The notes beneath the pieces were generated by a model. The model was not told where the DNA came from, made no database searches, and was given only the letters and a program-made list of their open reading frames with translations. Positions 1 to 8,934 of a stretch of DNA of 10,193 nucleotides are shown here, in pieces (within the stretch, counting starts at the first letter, position 1; every line of letters begins with the position of its first letter). The stretch spans positions 1 through 10,193 of the forward strand of contig JAADJZ010000051.1 of NCBI GenBank assembly GCA_011032825.1, written 5' to 3'. The translations under genes were made by a program, and so were the position numbers. The stretch is from Massariosphaeria phaeospora. Lineage: Eukaryota; Ascomycota; Dothideomycetes; Pleosporales.

Positions 1-37
1 TTCATACATACTATAGTCTACTGCCACGAGCACTCTT

Positions 38-1243
38 CTATGCCGTAGCCGTAGCAACTACCGGCTGCTCCACCGGTATCGACACCGAAACAGGACTGAT
101 ATCAGCAAGCGCCATGGGCCCCTTCGGCCACGGCTTCGCCCGCGCGTCCTGCACGCGAATGATCTGGTTCTTGGGACCGGGTACACAGCCTATGCACATC
201 ACCGTATCAGTATATCTCTCTCTACAGATCTCTCTACATAACGCGAATTCGCTGAGCCCAGCTGGTAAGGTATATGTATTTTTTTGGAGGAGGTGAGGAC
301 GGGTACGTACCGTTCACAACGACGATACCATTCGCTTCGTCGACAAGCAGCACCTTGAGATTCTTGACTGTGACGCTCTCGTTGCCCATGTTTCCGGCCA
401 TGCGCTTGCCGGGCAGCACGCGGGAGCCGGAGCCTTGAGAGCCGCCGGCGGAACCCATGCCGCGGTGCATGAGCGATTGGCCGTGCGAGGCGGGCTGGCC
501 GCTGAAGCCGTGGCGTTTCATGCCCTAGCGGTGGGGAGTTAGCAAATAAAATTCCACAGCGTTGTTTCTTTGCTTTGTGACCTGCTAGACGCAACCCGAT
601 CCGATCCCGTAAGAGACGAGCCGGCGCAACTTACACCTGCAAACCCCATACCGCGACTGATCGCCTTGACATCCACCCACTGCCCCGCCGTAAACCAACT
701 CGCTCCAATCCCCTCCCCAACACCGACACGCAGCCCCTCCTCGCCCTTGACCTGGAACTCCATGACCCAGCGCTTGGGCCCGACGCGCGCCGTAGCAAAG
801 TGGCCCAGCATCGGCCTAGTGACATTGCGCGTGAGCTTCTGGCCGGCGCCGATCTGGACAGCGTAGTAGCCGTTTTGCGCGCGCGTCTTGTGCGCGACGA
901 CTTCGTTGTTGTCGAGCTGCAGCACCGTGCAGGCGGTGCGTTTGCCCGTCTCCGTGTCGAACATGGCCGTCATGCCGCGCTTGAGGGCGAGCACGCCGGT
1001 GCGGAGGGGCGTCGAGTGCGCGCGGCGCTCGAGCGCGGCTGTGGAGGTGCTGTTTAGGGCGGGCTTCCTGGGGTGGTGGGCGAAGCGGTCGGGGCGGGGT
1101 TTGTTGGTCGACTTGATGGTCCGCACGGGGGTGTATGATGGTTGGTGGCTGAGCGAGACGAGAGGGAGGAGTGAGCGCGTAGAGGAGGGGAGGAGGAATG
1201 GTCTGGGGAGAAGCCCCCAATTGAGGGGTGGCTTGGGCGGCAT
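38..1243 (-). CDS. mrpl9: Mitochondrial large-subunit ribosomal protein uL3m (L3 family), three exons, complete
   Basis: Exons on the minus strand are 1243-635, 524-311 and 189-38, giving 975 nt (324 aa plus TAG at 40-38). Intron 634-525 (110 nt) runs GTAAGT...CTAAC...CTAG in phase 0; intron 310-190 (121 nt) runs GTACGT...ATAG in phase 1. Residues 1 to about 75 are rich in Arg, Ser and Pro with no acidic residue before Asp52, as expected of a mitochondrial presequence. The mature protein opens with RTGVLALKRGMTAMF (81-95), the usual start of the L3 fold. An L3 signature spans F184-R207 and is completed only by splicing exon 1 to exon 2, which confirms that junction. Exon 2 carries the L3 landmarks PASHG, PGKRMAGNMGNE and VTVKNLKV. 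In known biology uL3m helps build the mitoribosomal large subunit near the peptidyl-transferase centre. The start at 1243 has A at -3 and no minus-strand ATG lies in the preceding 140 nt or so. The symbol follows yeast MRPL9 (human MRPL3). The next gene upstream is on the same strand. Confidence 0.96.
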
Positions 1244-1341
1244 GATGTGGGATATGGGTTGGACGCTGGAATGAACTTGCGATGAAGTTCGGGGTTTTTG
1301 GGATTAGATGGCCCAAGCGTTCAATATACCAAGATATAACG

Positions 1342-1347
1342 CACGTG
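1342..1347. promoter_or_regulatory. CACGTG E-box upstream of the uL3m gene
   Basis: A perfect CACGTG palindrome lies 99 bp upstream of the uL3m start codon; read on the gene's strand it is GTCACGTG, a bHLH (Cbf1-type) site. Placement in the proximal promoter is suggestive. CACGTG occurs at least four more times in the window, two of them inside coding sequence (3300 and 3850), so function is inferred only. Confidence 0.35.
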
Positions 1348-1429
1348 ACGAGCTTTCACGAGGCGCTAACCACTTACGGTGATGCAACATATCTTCGTCT
1401 CGTTCTTCCTGATTAGGAAATATCGCCCT

Positions 1430-1478
1430 GGACGCAGCTGGGAATGCACGCGGGACGCAGCTCCAGCGGGAATGCACG
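1430..1478. repeat. Imperfect tandem duplication, about 21-26 bp units
   Basis: The core GGACGCAGCT followed by GGGAATGCACG occurs twice: at 1430-1450, and at 1453-1478 where five extra bases (CCAGC) separate the two halves. It lies between the uL3m start and the 3' end of the fusion gene and looks like a local slippage or duplication product. No protein is encoded here. Confidence 0.7.
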
Positions 1479-1728
1479 TTAGTCTTGAAATATGTACGAC
1501 CTTGGTATGTCCACGAGACTCATGTACCGAATATCATACATCTATCTAATCCTCCTCTTGTCATCATTTACAACCTCAACGTCAATCCAAAAGTAGGTAC
1601 AATAAAACAGGGTATCCGCCCATAACACAAACCAAGGCGCAGGTTCGATCGATAGATAGCGAAATCGAGATCTGCACAATGCGCGAAACGATCCAAAATA
1701 CTGAAGCGGCAAATGTGGTGCTGATTGA
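1479..1728 (-). other. 3' flank of the Zn2Cys6-acetyltransferase gene; no gene seen
   Basis: The region lies immediately downstream of the fusion gene's stop codon (1731-1729) and presumably holds its 3' untranslated region and the distal promoter of uL3m. No clear minus-strand AATAAA was found. A reading frame that continues across it is unspliced read-through of the gene's last intron, not coding sequence. Confidence 0.5.
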
Positions 1729-4020
1729 TCAGTCTTCCCAATGAACAACCCGCACTTCGGCAGGGTTGCCGCGAACAACGACGTCTCGAGGAACATCCTG
1801 CATTTTCGATTAGTTTGTGCGGGGCTTCTTAACGACGTGGAAGTACTTACACGAATGACTACCGAGCCAGGATACACGATGGCTCCGGTGCCGATCCTCA
1901 CACCAGCCATGATCGTGCAATTAGCGCCGATATGGACGTTTTCCGAGATATGAACTTCGGCTGTGACAGCTGTCCGTTTGGTGCCCTTGATAGTCTTGAA
2001 GTCGGTCGGCACTCGTTGAGTATCGATAGTGACGTTGGGACCTATCGTCGTGTTCCTTCCTACAGTTATCCGCCCCGAGTCGAGGAACTTGCAGTGAGTT
2101 CCGATATCGACTCGATCAGCAATGCAGATATTGTAGCCGTAGTCGCACATAAAGGGCGTCTCGACGTAGACTTCGCGGCCGAGATGACCAATCCTTGGAG
2201 GATCCGGGCTACGATATTGCTGGGTCCATTTTGCAGCGAGAATCGACCGGAAATGCCGATCACGCTCGTCCCTAGCAATTTCTAATGCAGCATTACTAGT
2301 ATTGTTGAAGCGGTAGACGGCTCCTTTACATTTTTCACGCTCCTCTAGCAACTGTGGATGAAAAGGCTGGAAGGGCTCCCCATTCAGCATCTTATCTTTC
2401 TCGGACTTGGGAGGTGGTGGAGGAGGTGCGGGGATGTAGTGAGATGGAGGTGGCCCGGGTGGAGCAGCAGTCTGTGGCGCCTGGTGCATTGGCGGCTGTG
2501 AGTGTGGTTGATGTGGCTGCTGCGATTGGTGATGCAATGCAGCCTCTGCAGTTACTACAGGAGAACTGCTCACCACCTGGCTCATGGTCTGTGGGGTGTG
2601 ATGGAAGATACGAGGATTGTGTTGTCGTTGTTGAGGGGTACCCTGACTCGGGTGCGGCGCATGGTGGTCGTTTGAAGGAGGTCTTCCATGCCCTGAAGTC
2701 GGCGGTGGAGGCGGGTAATCCGAGGGTTGACGTTGCTCTGGTGGGTATGAAGCACGAGGGGGATCACGCCAGCCCCAACCATTCGCCGTTGGTTGACGCT
2801 CATGCTCCTCCACAACAGTCGGTCGAGCTCGGGTGCCATCATTCCCGTTAGGGGCATTGGGATCTGGGTAGGCTTCCCGGTTATTGGTGCCATGGCTGGC
2901 AAGGTCAGCACATATATAGCTAACGATGCACAATGCTTACTTGTGATAGAGCTGAGCGGAATCAGCGGCAAACCGATCCTTGGCCTGCAGCGGAGGGTGG
3001 GTCTTCGTAACTCCGTTCTTCGGCCATGGGATTTTATTAGCGTAGCCTTCGCAGATGAAACCTCCGCGACTGCAATTATTGCCTACAGTAAAGTGTTAGC
3101 ATTGCTGGGGTAACTGTATTGTGAGAGACGACACTTGCATTCTGGCTTTGCCTCGTCACACTTCTTCTTGCGCCGCCGACATGTGCCGCAGCCAGTCTTG
3201 GTACGATTCGCAAATTGCTGGGAGGCGTTAGCGTATACTCGCTTCTGAATGATTGTCTTCTTACTCTCTTCCTCTTCTTCGGATCGACATGCACACCGGC
3301 ACGTGTGATTTCAGTCGTGTTGCCTTGTTCGTCGTCTGGCGAGTCTGCGCCATTCATATCGGAATGCAAGCCGCCGTTAAGGTCGCGCGAGGCTTCCTCG
3401 ATGCTTCTTGGATCTCGGTGGCGACTGTCTGGATAATTCCTTTGCGTCCCATCCTGAGAATCTCTTGAATGCCAGTTCCGGTCGTGCTCTCTCCTATCCA
3501 CTGGGGGAAGGGTGCGCTGCTGGTGCTCCAAGGAATAAGCATGAGTAGGTAAGGCTGTGTTTGGGGAGTTGTGGCCACTGCCAGGTCCGTACGAGCCGCG
3601 GCGACGCCTAGATGGCGGAGAGCCGTTGGGAGAAGGAGGAGAAGGATATGAGCTGCCGTCCTCAGTCGAACTGGATCGCTTTCGCTTGGCGGAGCTATCT
3701 GGGGATCGGGAACGCGAGGGGGAGAGTGAGTGGTGGCCGTTGGACAGGCCGTTCTCAGACAGTCTTGGCCCCGGATTCCAGTCGTCTCTTCCCAGCAACG
3801 GAGCCTTCGGATCTTGATTTCGATCTGGGCTGTTGCGAGGAAACGATCTCACGTGGATAGTGTCAGAGGTCATGCCGTTCATAGCATGCAGACTGCGGGG
3901 CGACGGTGGAGAAGCTCTTCCATTCACAGCCGTGAATGCGGAAACTAGGGGTTCTCCAGATTTTTCTTTGAGCATGAAGCCAGGAGTGTTCAGCAGAGGT
4001 GCATGTACCACAGACGGCAT
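1729..4020 (-). CDS. Zn2Cys6 zinc-cluster protein fused to a maltose/galactoside O-acetyltransferase-like domain, five exons, complete
   Basis: Exons are 4020-3265, 3217-3139, 3082-2941, 2895-1851 and 1797-1729 (2091 nt, 696 aa, TGA). Introns are 47, 56, 45 and 53 nt; the second is GC-AG. Residues 1-247 are low complexity, rich in Ser, Pro, Arg and Asp. A basic KKRKR (248-252) precedes a canonical zinc cluster with Cys 262, 265, 272, 279, 282 and 289 (C-x2-C-x6-C-x6-C-x2-C-x6-C). A disordered Pro/Gln/His-rich linker (about 335-490) follows. A Mac domain starts at MLNGEPFQPFHPQLLEER (495 on). A hexapeptide left-handed beta-helix (about 565-690) holds CDYGYNI, IGPNVTI and GNPAEV. Splicing exon 4 to 5 joins VVIR to DVP, the normal end of this fold. 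Family knowledge predicts sequence-specific DNA binding at one end and acetyl-CoA-dependent O-acetylation at the other, but Val621 sits where the catalytic His belongs. The start at 4020 has A at -3 and is the first ATG after 603 ATG-free nt; in-frame ATGs at 4626 and 4677 are alternatives. Targets are unknown. Confidence 0.93.
3083..3138 (-). other. GC-AG intron inside the zinc-cluster coding sequence
   Basis: The 56 nt intron begins GCAAGT at 3138, the classic GC-donor consensus, has CTAAC at 3099-3095 and ends TAG at 3083. Removing it joins GAA-T to GC-AAT-AAT-TGC, giving the fourth and fifth zinc-cluster cysteines with exact C-x2-C spacing. The GT at 3134 would shift frame into TAA. The GT at 3132 would keep frame but insert Cys-Lys. 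Retention reaches an in-frame TAG that coincides with the acceptor, truncating the protein at 296 aa. Confidence 0.88.
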
Positions 4021-4623
4021 TGTACGTTCCGCAGTGACAGGTGGAAATCTGTCAGAAAAACGACAGTGGTTCGCCGAACACAAGACTGGATGCTCGCTGA
4101 TAACGCGCCAGTGAAGGCTGCTCGCAGGGGCTGCAACGGCTATCTCCGCGGTTGAGGGGAGCAGATGCGCAATGCAGCGAAGGTCTCTGGCAGCAAGCCC
4201 AGGGCGAAATACAGTTTGCGATGTTGCAGAAGTCGGCTTTCGCGCTTGTTGCAGGCACGCGGAGCTGATCACTGACGCGGGAAGCCGGGAGTGTGTGGTT
4301 GCCGTTTGCCGTGTGCCGGTCGCCCACGTCCCCAGCCAACTCTTTCCACGGCGTGCTGGCGGGAGTTTGCGGGTTTGCGGGTGTGCTTCGTCCGGTGTGT
4401 GGTGGAATGCTTGGATGGGCAGTGGTGTCAGGAATCCGGGATCGTAGACAGCGGGCGGCGCGGGCAGTGATGTACTATATGAAAGTGCCGGCGACGGGAG
4501 CAGCAGCAGCAGCAGCAGGACAGGACCGGCGGCTCTCCCGTCGCGAGGCACGGGCGGTGTATAAGAAACGACAGCTATCCAGAGGCTCGAAGGTCTGGCG
4601 GGGAGGGGCGCAGTAGTGGCCAG
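4021..4623 (-). other. ATG-free probable 5' leader of the zinc-cluster/acetyltransferase gene
   Basis: Read on the gene's strand, this 603 nt stretch holds no ATG in any frame, while the plus strand holds eight. That asymmetry is typical of a transcribed leader selected against upstream starts. The frame of the main protein stays open across it up to about 4707. It carries a CTG run. No splice donor of GTAAGT or GTATGT type was seen in it, so a leader intron is not supported. Confidence 0.5.
4499..4519. repeat. CAG/CTG trinucleotide microsatellite
   Basis: Almost seven uninterrupted AGC units on the plus strand (CTG on the strand of the downstream gene) lie inside its ATG-free leader. If the leader were translated in the main frame, the run would read as a short poly-Leu stretch. 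Such runs are length-variable. Confidence 0.85.
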
Positions 4624-4693
4624 CATCGAAGCAAGACCCGCCGTGATCACTCTGCTCTGATGCGCGGCAGGGGCCATCCTGGGCCGGGCGCGT

Positions 4694-4705
4694 CTGATTG
4701 GGCGC
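4694..4705 (-). promoter_or_regulatory. CCAAT box within a repeated 12-mer (copy 1)
   Basis: CTGATTGGGCGC on the plus strand reads GCGCCCAATCAG on the strand of the zinc-cluster gene, giving a CCAAT box about 675 bp upstream of its start. An identical 12-mer recurs at 5026-5037. CCAAT is the binding site of the HAP/CBC complex in fungi; use here is inferred. Confidence 0.35.
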
Positions 4706-4730
4706 ACGGCCTGCAGCCCAGGCGGTTACT

Positions 4731-4761
4731 GGCTTAGCGGCTGGCTCCAGGCTTAGCGGCT
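4731..4761. repeat. Direct repeat of GGCTTAGCGGCT
   Basis: Two exact 12 bp copies (4731-4742 and 4750-4761) are offset by 19 bp, close to two helical turns, in the upstream region of the zinc-cluster gene. They could be paired binding sites or a remnant duplication. Confidence 0.6.
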
Positions 4762-4802
4762 CCCGAGCGCTGCTGCTGCGAACCCCACGCGAACACCCGT
4801 TC

Positions 4803-4812
4803 CACGTGATAA
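4803..4812. promoter_or_regulatory. Overlapping CACGTG and GATAA motifs
   Basis: CACGTG (4803-4808) shares its last G with GATAA (4808-4812) and is followed by an A/T-rich stretch, about 785 bp upstream of the zinc-cluster start. E-box and GATA-factor sites are common fungal control elements; occupancy cannot be judged from sequence. Confidence 0.3.
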
Positions 4813-5025
4813 AAACGCGGGGATTTTTTACATAAGCACGGCCTGCATCTGTAAGACATCGCCCAGCTGTTTTTTGGCGAAAAACCGTCGTCTGGGGCTC
4901 CAGAGACGGGCGAGGTGCCTAGAGGGGGGCATGAGAGCCCAGCGGGCGACCGGGGTGCGATCCCGAGGAACTGGGCGGCTAGCAGCCAGCAGCACGGGGC
5001 GCCGTCGCGAGCGGCAGACGGCACG

Positions 5026-5037
5026 CTGATTGGGCGC
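5026..5037 (-). promoter_or_regulatory. CCAAT box within a repeated 12-mer (copy 2)
   Basis: This is the second identical copy of the 12-mer at 4694-4705, again presenting CCAAT on the minus strand, about 1.0 kb upstream of the zinc-cluster gene's start. Confidence 0.3.
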
Positions 5038-5980
5038 GTGGGCGCCCGTGTGCGGGTGCGTCGAGAACGACCTCTGGCCTCGAGGCAGGACGGGCGAGCC
5101 TATTTTTGCGTCTGCCGCGCCTATGCCCGCCGGGGGAGTCAGCAGCAGCGGGCGGCGGGCAGCGGGCGAGTCGGGCGGGCGAGGGACGCGAGCGGAGGGC
5201 GAAGGCGAAGGCGAAGGGCTGCAGCATGGGGCCGGCCTAAACACTCGGGCCGACACGCCCCCTACCCTCCAGACTCCAGCGCTGCAAAGGCGCACTCAAC
5301 AGCAACAGCACCACACACCACCACCACCGCCAGCAGACCCATGGCTCAGCCGCCAGCGCTCGCCGCCGGGCTGCGCGCTGGCCGCCTGCAGTCTGGCCTG
5401 GTTTGGCGCCGCTTTCTCGCGCGCGGCGGCTCGGTGGAGGGAAAGGCGGCCGGCACTGCCTCGTCGCAGCTTAGCCGCCCGGGACAGCCTGTGCAGACGA
5501 CTCTGGCCGGCCGCTGTTTCACGCCCATGCTCGAATAAGAAGGCCTCAGCAGCTGCCAGAGCCGGTGCCCGGGCGTTTCATTTGGCTGCTCGACAAGCGG
5601 CGAGCTCGGCGCCGCACCACGCACCTGGGCACTCACCCACTCACCAACAAGGCTCGTCTGGTCTCTGCCGCTCGCTTGCCTCCAGCGCCGCCAAAGTCAC
5701 CGCCCGTCACCACCCCCCTTCTGACGAGCGGGCGTGGACGCGGCACAGCACCGCACAGCTCACGCATCTCACGCCGCCGGGGGGGTCGTCTGCAGGCCCT
5801 CGCTGGCCGTTACGCTACACGGTGCTGCGCTGTCGCTGCGATGCGATGTGGCTGCGTGTGTGGGCGCGGCTATCGCTCACCGAGTCACGAGATTGCGACT
5901 CACCCGGGCACGAGCGTTGGCTGCCCTGCCCCGACGACGACGACGGCCCAAAGCCGCCGCCTCCACGGCCGCATGCTGGC

Positions 5981-6004
5981 ACGGAACCCTACACGGAACC
6001 CTAC
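5981..6004. repeat. Tandem 12 bp duplication ACGGAACCCTAC x2
   Basis: Two exact adjacent copies of a 12-mer (5981-5992 and 5993-6004) lie within the GC-rich block. The AACCCTA core resembles a telomere unit, but the copies are isolated and not in a telomeric array. Confidence 0.8.
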
Positions 6005-6140
6005 GCCTCCCCCCTCCCCCGGTCGCTACGCTCTACGCGCCCTCGCCCTGTCGAGCATCCGCAGCAGCCCTCGCCCCACGCCCGCACCAATGCCGTCGTC
6101 GCGCGCAAGCGCAGCAACCCAACCCAGCTCGGCTAAAGGG

Positions 6141-8380
6141 CGACCACTGACGACGTGCAAGGCGCCTTTGCAGATCGGCCGTGCTTTGGCCTCTGCATCC
6201 TCTCGATATTCCTGCGCTCCGGCTTGCGCAGGCCAATCGACCGCGTGTCCCCTTTGGGTGCCGTGCATGTCCAGTCGAACGGCGGCACTGGATGCCCCTC
6301 CATGGCCCCCGCTGCTCTCACGGCGCCAGTCTCAGCGACCCGCGCTCGAATCCAAAAACCTCTCTCTATTTGGCCTCCGCGCATTCTCTTCTGCCCTGCT
6401 GGGACCGCGCCGTCCCGCTCCCGAGCAGATTAAGAACTGTTGGGACTGCGACTGCACGGCGCCTGAATCACCCTTCGGAGCGCCCCAATACTTTCCAGGG
6501 CCTCTGATCGGTGCAGGCTGGGCAAGTGGCCTGCGTCCAATTCCGCCTCTAAATTGGGAGGTATTGATTTCTTTCCGTGGTTCCAGGCGCGGCTGTCGCT
6601 GGTCAGCTGAAGAGAGCAGTCAGCAGCGCAGGATGCCTCTCCGCGTTTAGCTTCGCCTGATTCCGCCTTAGCGAACCGTTGGACATTGAAGCGCGCTTAA
6701 TCTCGGACCTCAACTGCAACCATCCACCACAGAGCATGCTCGAGTCCACGACATTGGGCCGGAGACTTGCTAGGATCCGGACGTCGATGTGCTGACCCTA
6801 CTCCGTACACCTAGGAGCTTGGGGTATGCTAGGACCCGAGTCGTGATGCTGTCTGCTGTGCCGCAACGCTCGTCCTCGGCCGCGGCTGCAGGGTCGTTTG
6901 GAACAAGAATAAATTGACGCGATCAGTCTTCCCCCATGTTGGAATATCTCGACGTTCACTGGCCTAAATGGCGCTTGGCGTGGATCAAAAACCTAATCTA
7001 GCGCCTGGCATCCCTGATCTGACGCTGCCCGGACTCCAGACGCGTGTCTCGCTCGTGCAAAAAGTAGTCGAAGAGACCACGTCCGACACTCGACAGCCAG
7101 CATCATAAGGTGCAGCGACCAGACCGTATACACCGACTTGCCTCGGTTCTAGCTAATGCAGAGCTGTCTGTGGTGTCTGGCCTTTCGCATGGCCGGCTTC
7201 TATTGTGGCGGCGAAGCCATCCTACCGGCTACGCATTCCAAGATTCAGTGCGGTATCGGTCAGACGTTCGAGTTACTTGACGTAGCCAGAACGGCGATTA
7301 CAGCGACGAGTATACTCACGCGCTGTCCGTGCCCCTCCGCCTTGCCTTGCGCCGCACGCTAACGAGCACGTATTGCCTGTTGCACACCGCAAATGTTGTC
7401 GAAAACAATCGCTCTGCGAATCACTGACCACCGTCTCCAAGGCCGGAACCGGTGAGGATTCATCACGCCCACCGACAGGATGTCTGTTTTCGACTTACAC
7501 GACTGTGCCGCTCGTATCTCGCGCATCTTGGGGCCGAAAGTGATGGTCATGTCTCACGGCGTCGAGCCTTCAACTCCTACCTACAGGAAAGTTTCCCGAA
7601 GATGCGGCCCCCTGTCTGGCTGACGGCGGACCAGAGGCCGCGTGATAGTCGCAGTTCGTGACTGTGCTGGCAGGGAAGGGTACCGAGGCCTGTGTCAACA
7701 ACCACTTTTCACTTCCTGCATGGTAAGCGCGGGGATCATGGACAGACGCTTCCGCATCGGTGAGCATGATGCACGGCGCGCATATTCTCTTGTCTCTTGG
7801 AGAACCTAACTGTTCGCTGGCATCATTTACTATGCAGAAGCGTGGCACGCCCCGGATTTGGACTTGCTTGCATACAATACACACAGCATGAGTCCTGACG
7901 ATTCGATATTCGGCGGCCGGATTGGTGGACATAAGATGGTCACGCGTACAGCTACCTATATCTCCCGCAGGGGTTCTCTATACCCGCTCCAGGAGAAGGA
8001 TCTCGTCTTCGTTTGCCTCTGGACGATGACGTAAGCGAGGTACATGCTGGACTGCGACAACGACCCATTTTAGTACCAACTTTTATGGTACTGACTCAAA
8101 CACTAGCTAAAGCTGTAGCAACACGGCACTGTCTTACCCCAAGATCTGTCAACTCGAAGGCTTTTTAGAACTGGTCTAGGCCACTCCGGGAACTCGGTGG
8201 AGCGCTAAAGCACGACGCCAAATGCGATTCAAGTGGACACTTGAGGCTCACGCGGCAACTGTCAAGGCGCTGCGCAGGCCCAGATCTTTTTTGCTCTCTC
8301 CTCACGTAAGAACCTAACCTGCGCAGTGAGAACGGCACAGCCCTACCCCTCAACTATCCACATTCCTGCATGATGTTAGA
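6141..8380. other. Gene-free intergenic stretch of moderate GC
   Basis: Only short or overlapping open frames occur, none with a recognisable domain, consistent intron signals or a good start context. A related 12-mer pair lies at 6769-6780 (GCTAGGATCCGG) and 6828-6839 (GCTAGGACCCGA). No tRNA, rRNA or complete transposon could be identified by eye. Decayed mobile DNA or an unrecognised noncoding RNA remains possible. Confidence 0.5.
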
Positions 8381-8934
8381 GCTATCGACATGTTCTTCCA
8401 GCCACTTCACAACCAAATCATTCTCTAGGAAAATCCCTCTTCTATATCGAACGTGTCCTAAGACTCACTCACAGCATAGCTTCTCCTTGGACCTCTCTCT
8501 TATTTCTGCACGCACTACCTACCTCAAAACTCTCTACTCAAGTTAGGCTACGCTACCCAACTAGACAAAACAGTAAAATCGCCACATTAATATGATGCAA
8601 CATTACTATTCTAGTACATTAGCAAAACAACATCCTTTTCTCGCTATAGTGCCTACCCAAAACTCTCCGATTTATACTAATTACCATAACATTAGCACCC
8701 CTGCGCGTCCTAACCGGGACTTCGCCTACACACACGTAAATTCTATCAAGGGCATGTCGCATATGCATATATCGAACCAAACTGAACCTAACTGAACTGC
8801 TAGCCAGGCAAAAGTGAGCTTCAATACCTGGGGTCTAGTCTAGACCACCGCAACGTTGGGCCATCAGATCGGATATGTACCCACCAGCTCGACTATCTTG
8901 TCTCGTCCTGTTATATTGTGTTACGCGCAAGTCT
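8381..8934. other. AT-rich gene-free stretch
   Basis: Composition falls sharply; 8581-8640 is about 32% G+C by hand count, against 75% in part of the block near 5400. No credible gene is visible. It contains AACTGAAC-type near repeats at about 8778-8798 and a small stem, GGTCTA/TAGACC with a 3 nt loop, at 8832-8846. Confidence 0.5.

Larger units (their letters stand above)
4680..6140. other. GC-rich gene-free block
   Basis: By hand count 5401-5460 is 75% G+C. Long open frames exist in all three plus-strand frames at once (4915-5538, 5030-6136 and 5565-6650) and on the minus strand too, which is what stop-codon depletion in GC-rich DNA gives. Their translations are rich in Arg, Ala, Pro, Ser and His and show no recognisable domain. 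Runs such as CACCACCACC and GCGGCGG add low complexity. The block is read as upstream or intergenic DNA; a noncoding transcript cannot be excluded. Confidence 0.6.

Noticed and set aside
1542..1728. Extension of the fusion gene's exon 4 frame to a stop at 1542
   Set aside because: That tail reads through intron 1850-1798. Splicing gives DVPRDVVVRGNPAEV, the expected end of the hexapeptide acetyltransferase fold, with a stop at 1729.
4052..4339. 95-codon minus-strand frame as an upstream ORF in the leader
   Set aside because: Its apparent first codon is TTG and it contains no ATG at all, so it is not a conventional upstream ORF.
5030..6136. 368-codon plus-strand open frame
   Set aside because: It overlaps other long frames in both other plus-strand frames, sits in GC-rich DNA, and its translation is low-complexity with no domain.
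6345..6360. CGCTCGAATCC, resembling a tRNA B box
   Set aside because: No A box at suitable distance and no complementary acceptor or T stem could be drawn.
5565..6650. 361-codon plus-strand open frame
   Set aside because: Same reasons: stop depletion in GC-rich sequence, no recognisable protein features, no supporting splice or start signals.
1727..6933. 13 bp identical word GATCAGTCTTCCC at 1727-1739 and 6921-6933
   Set aside because: About one such match is expected by chance in a window of this size, and the flanks do not align.
6936..6960. TGTTGGAATATC, resembling the 5' end of a copia-type LTR
   Set aside because: No matching ...AACA end, no target-site duplication and no element proteins were found nearby; a short motif alone is not enough.
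7570..7932. 120-codon minus-strand frame with two CxxC pairs
   Set aside because: The spacing fits no zinc-binding family I recognise, and the frame has no neighbouring exons or conserved-looking sequence.
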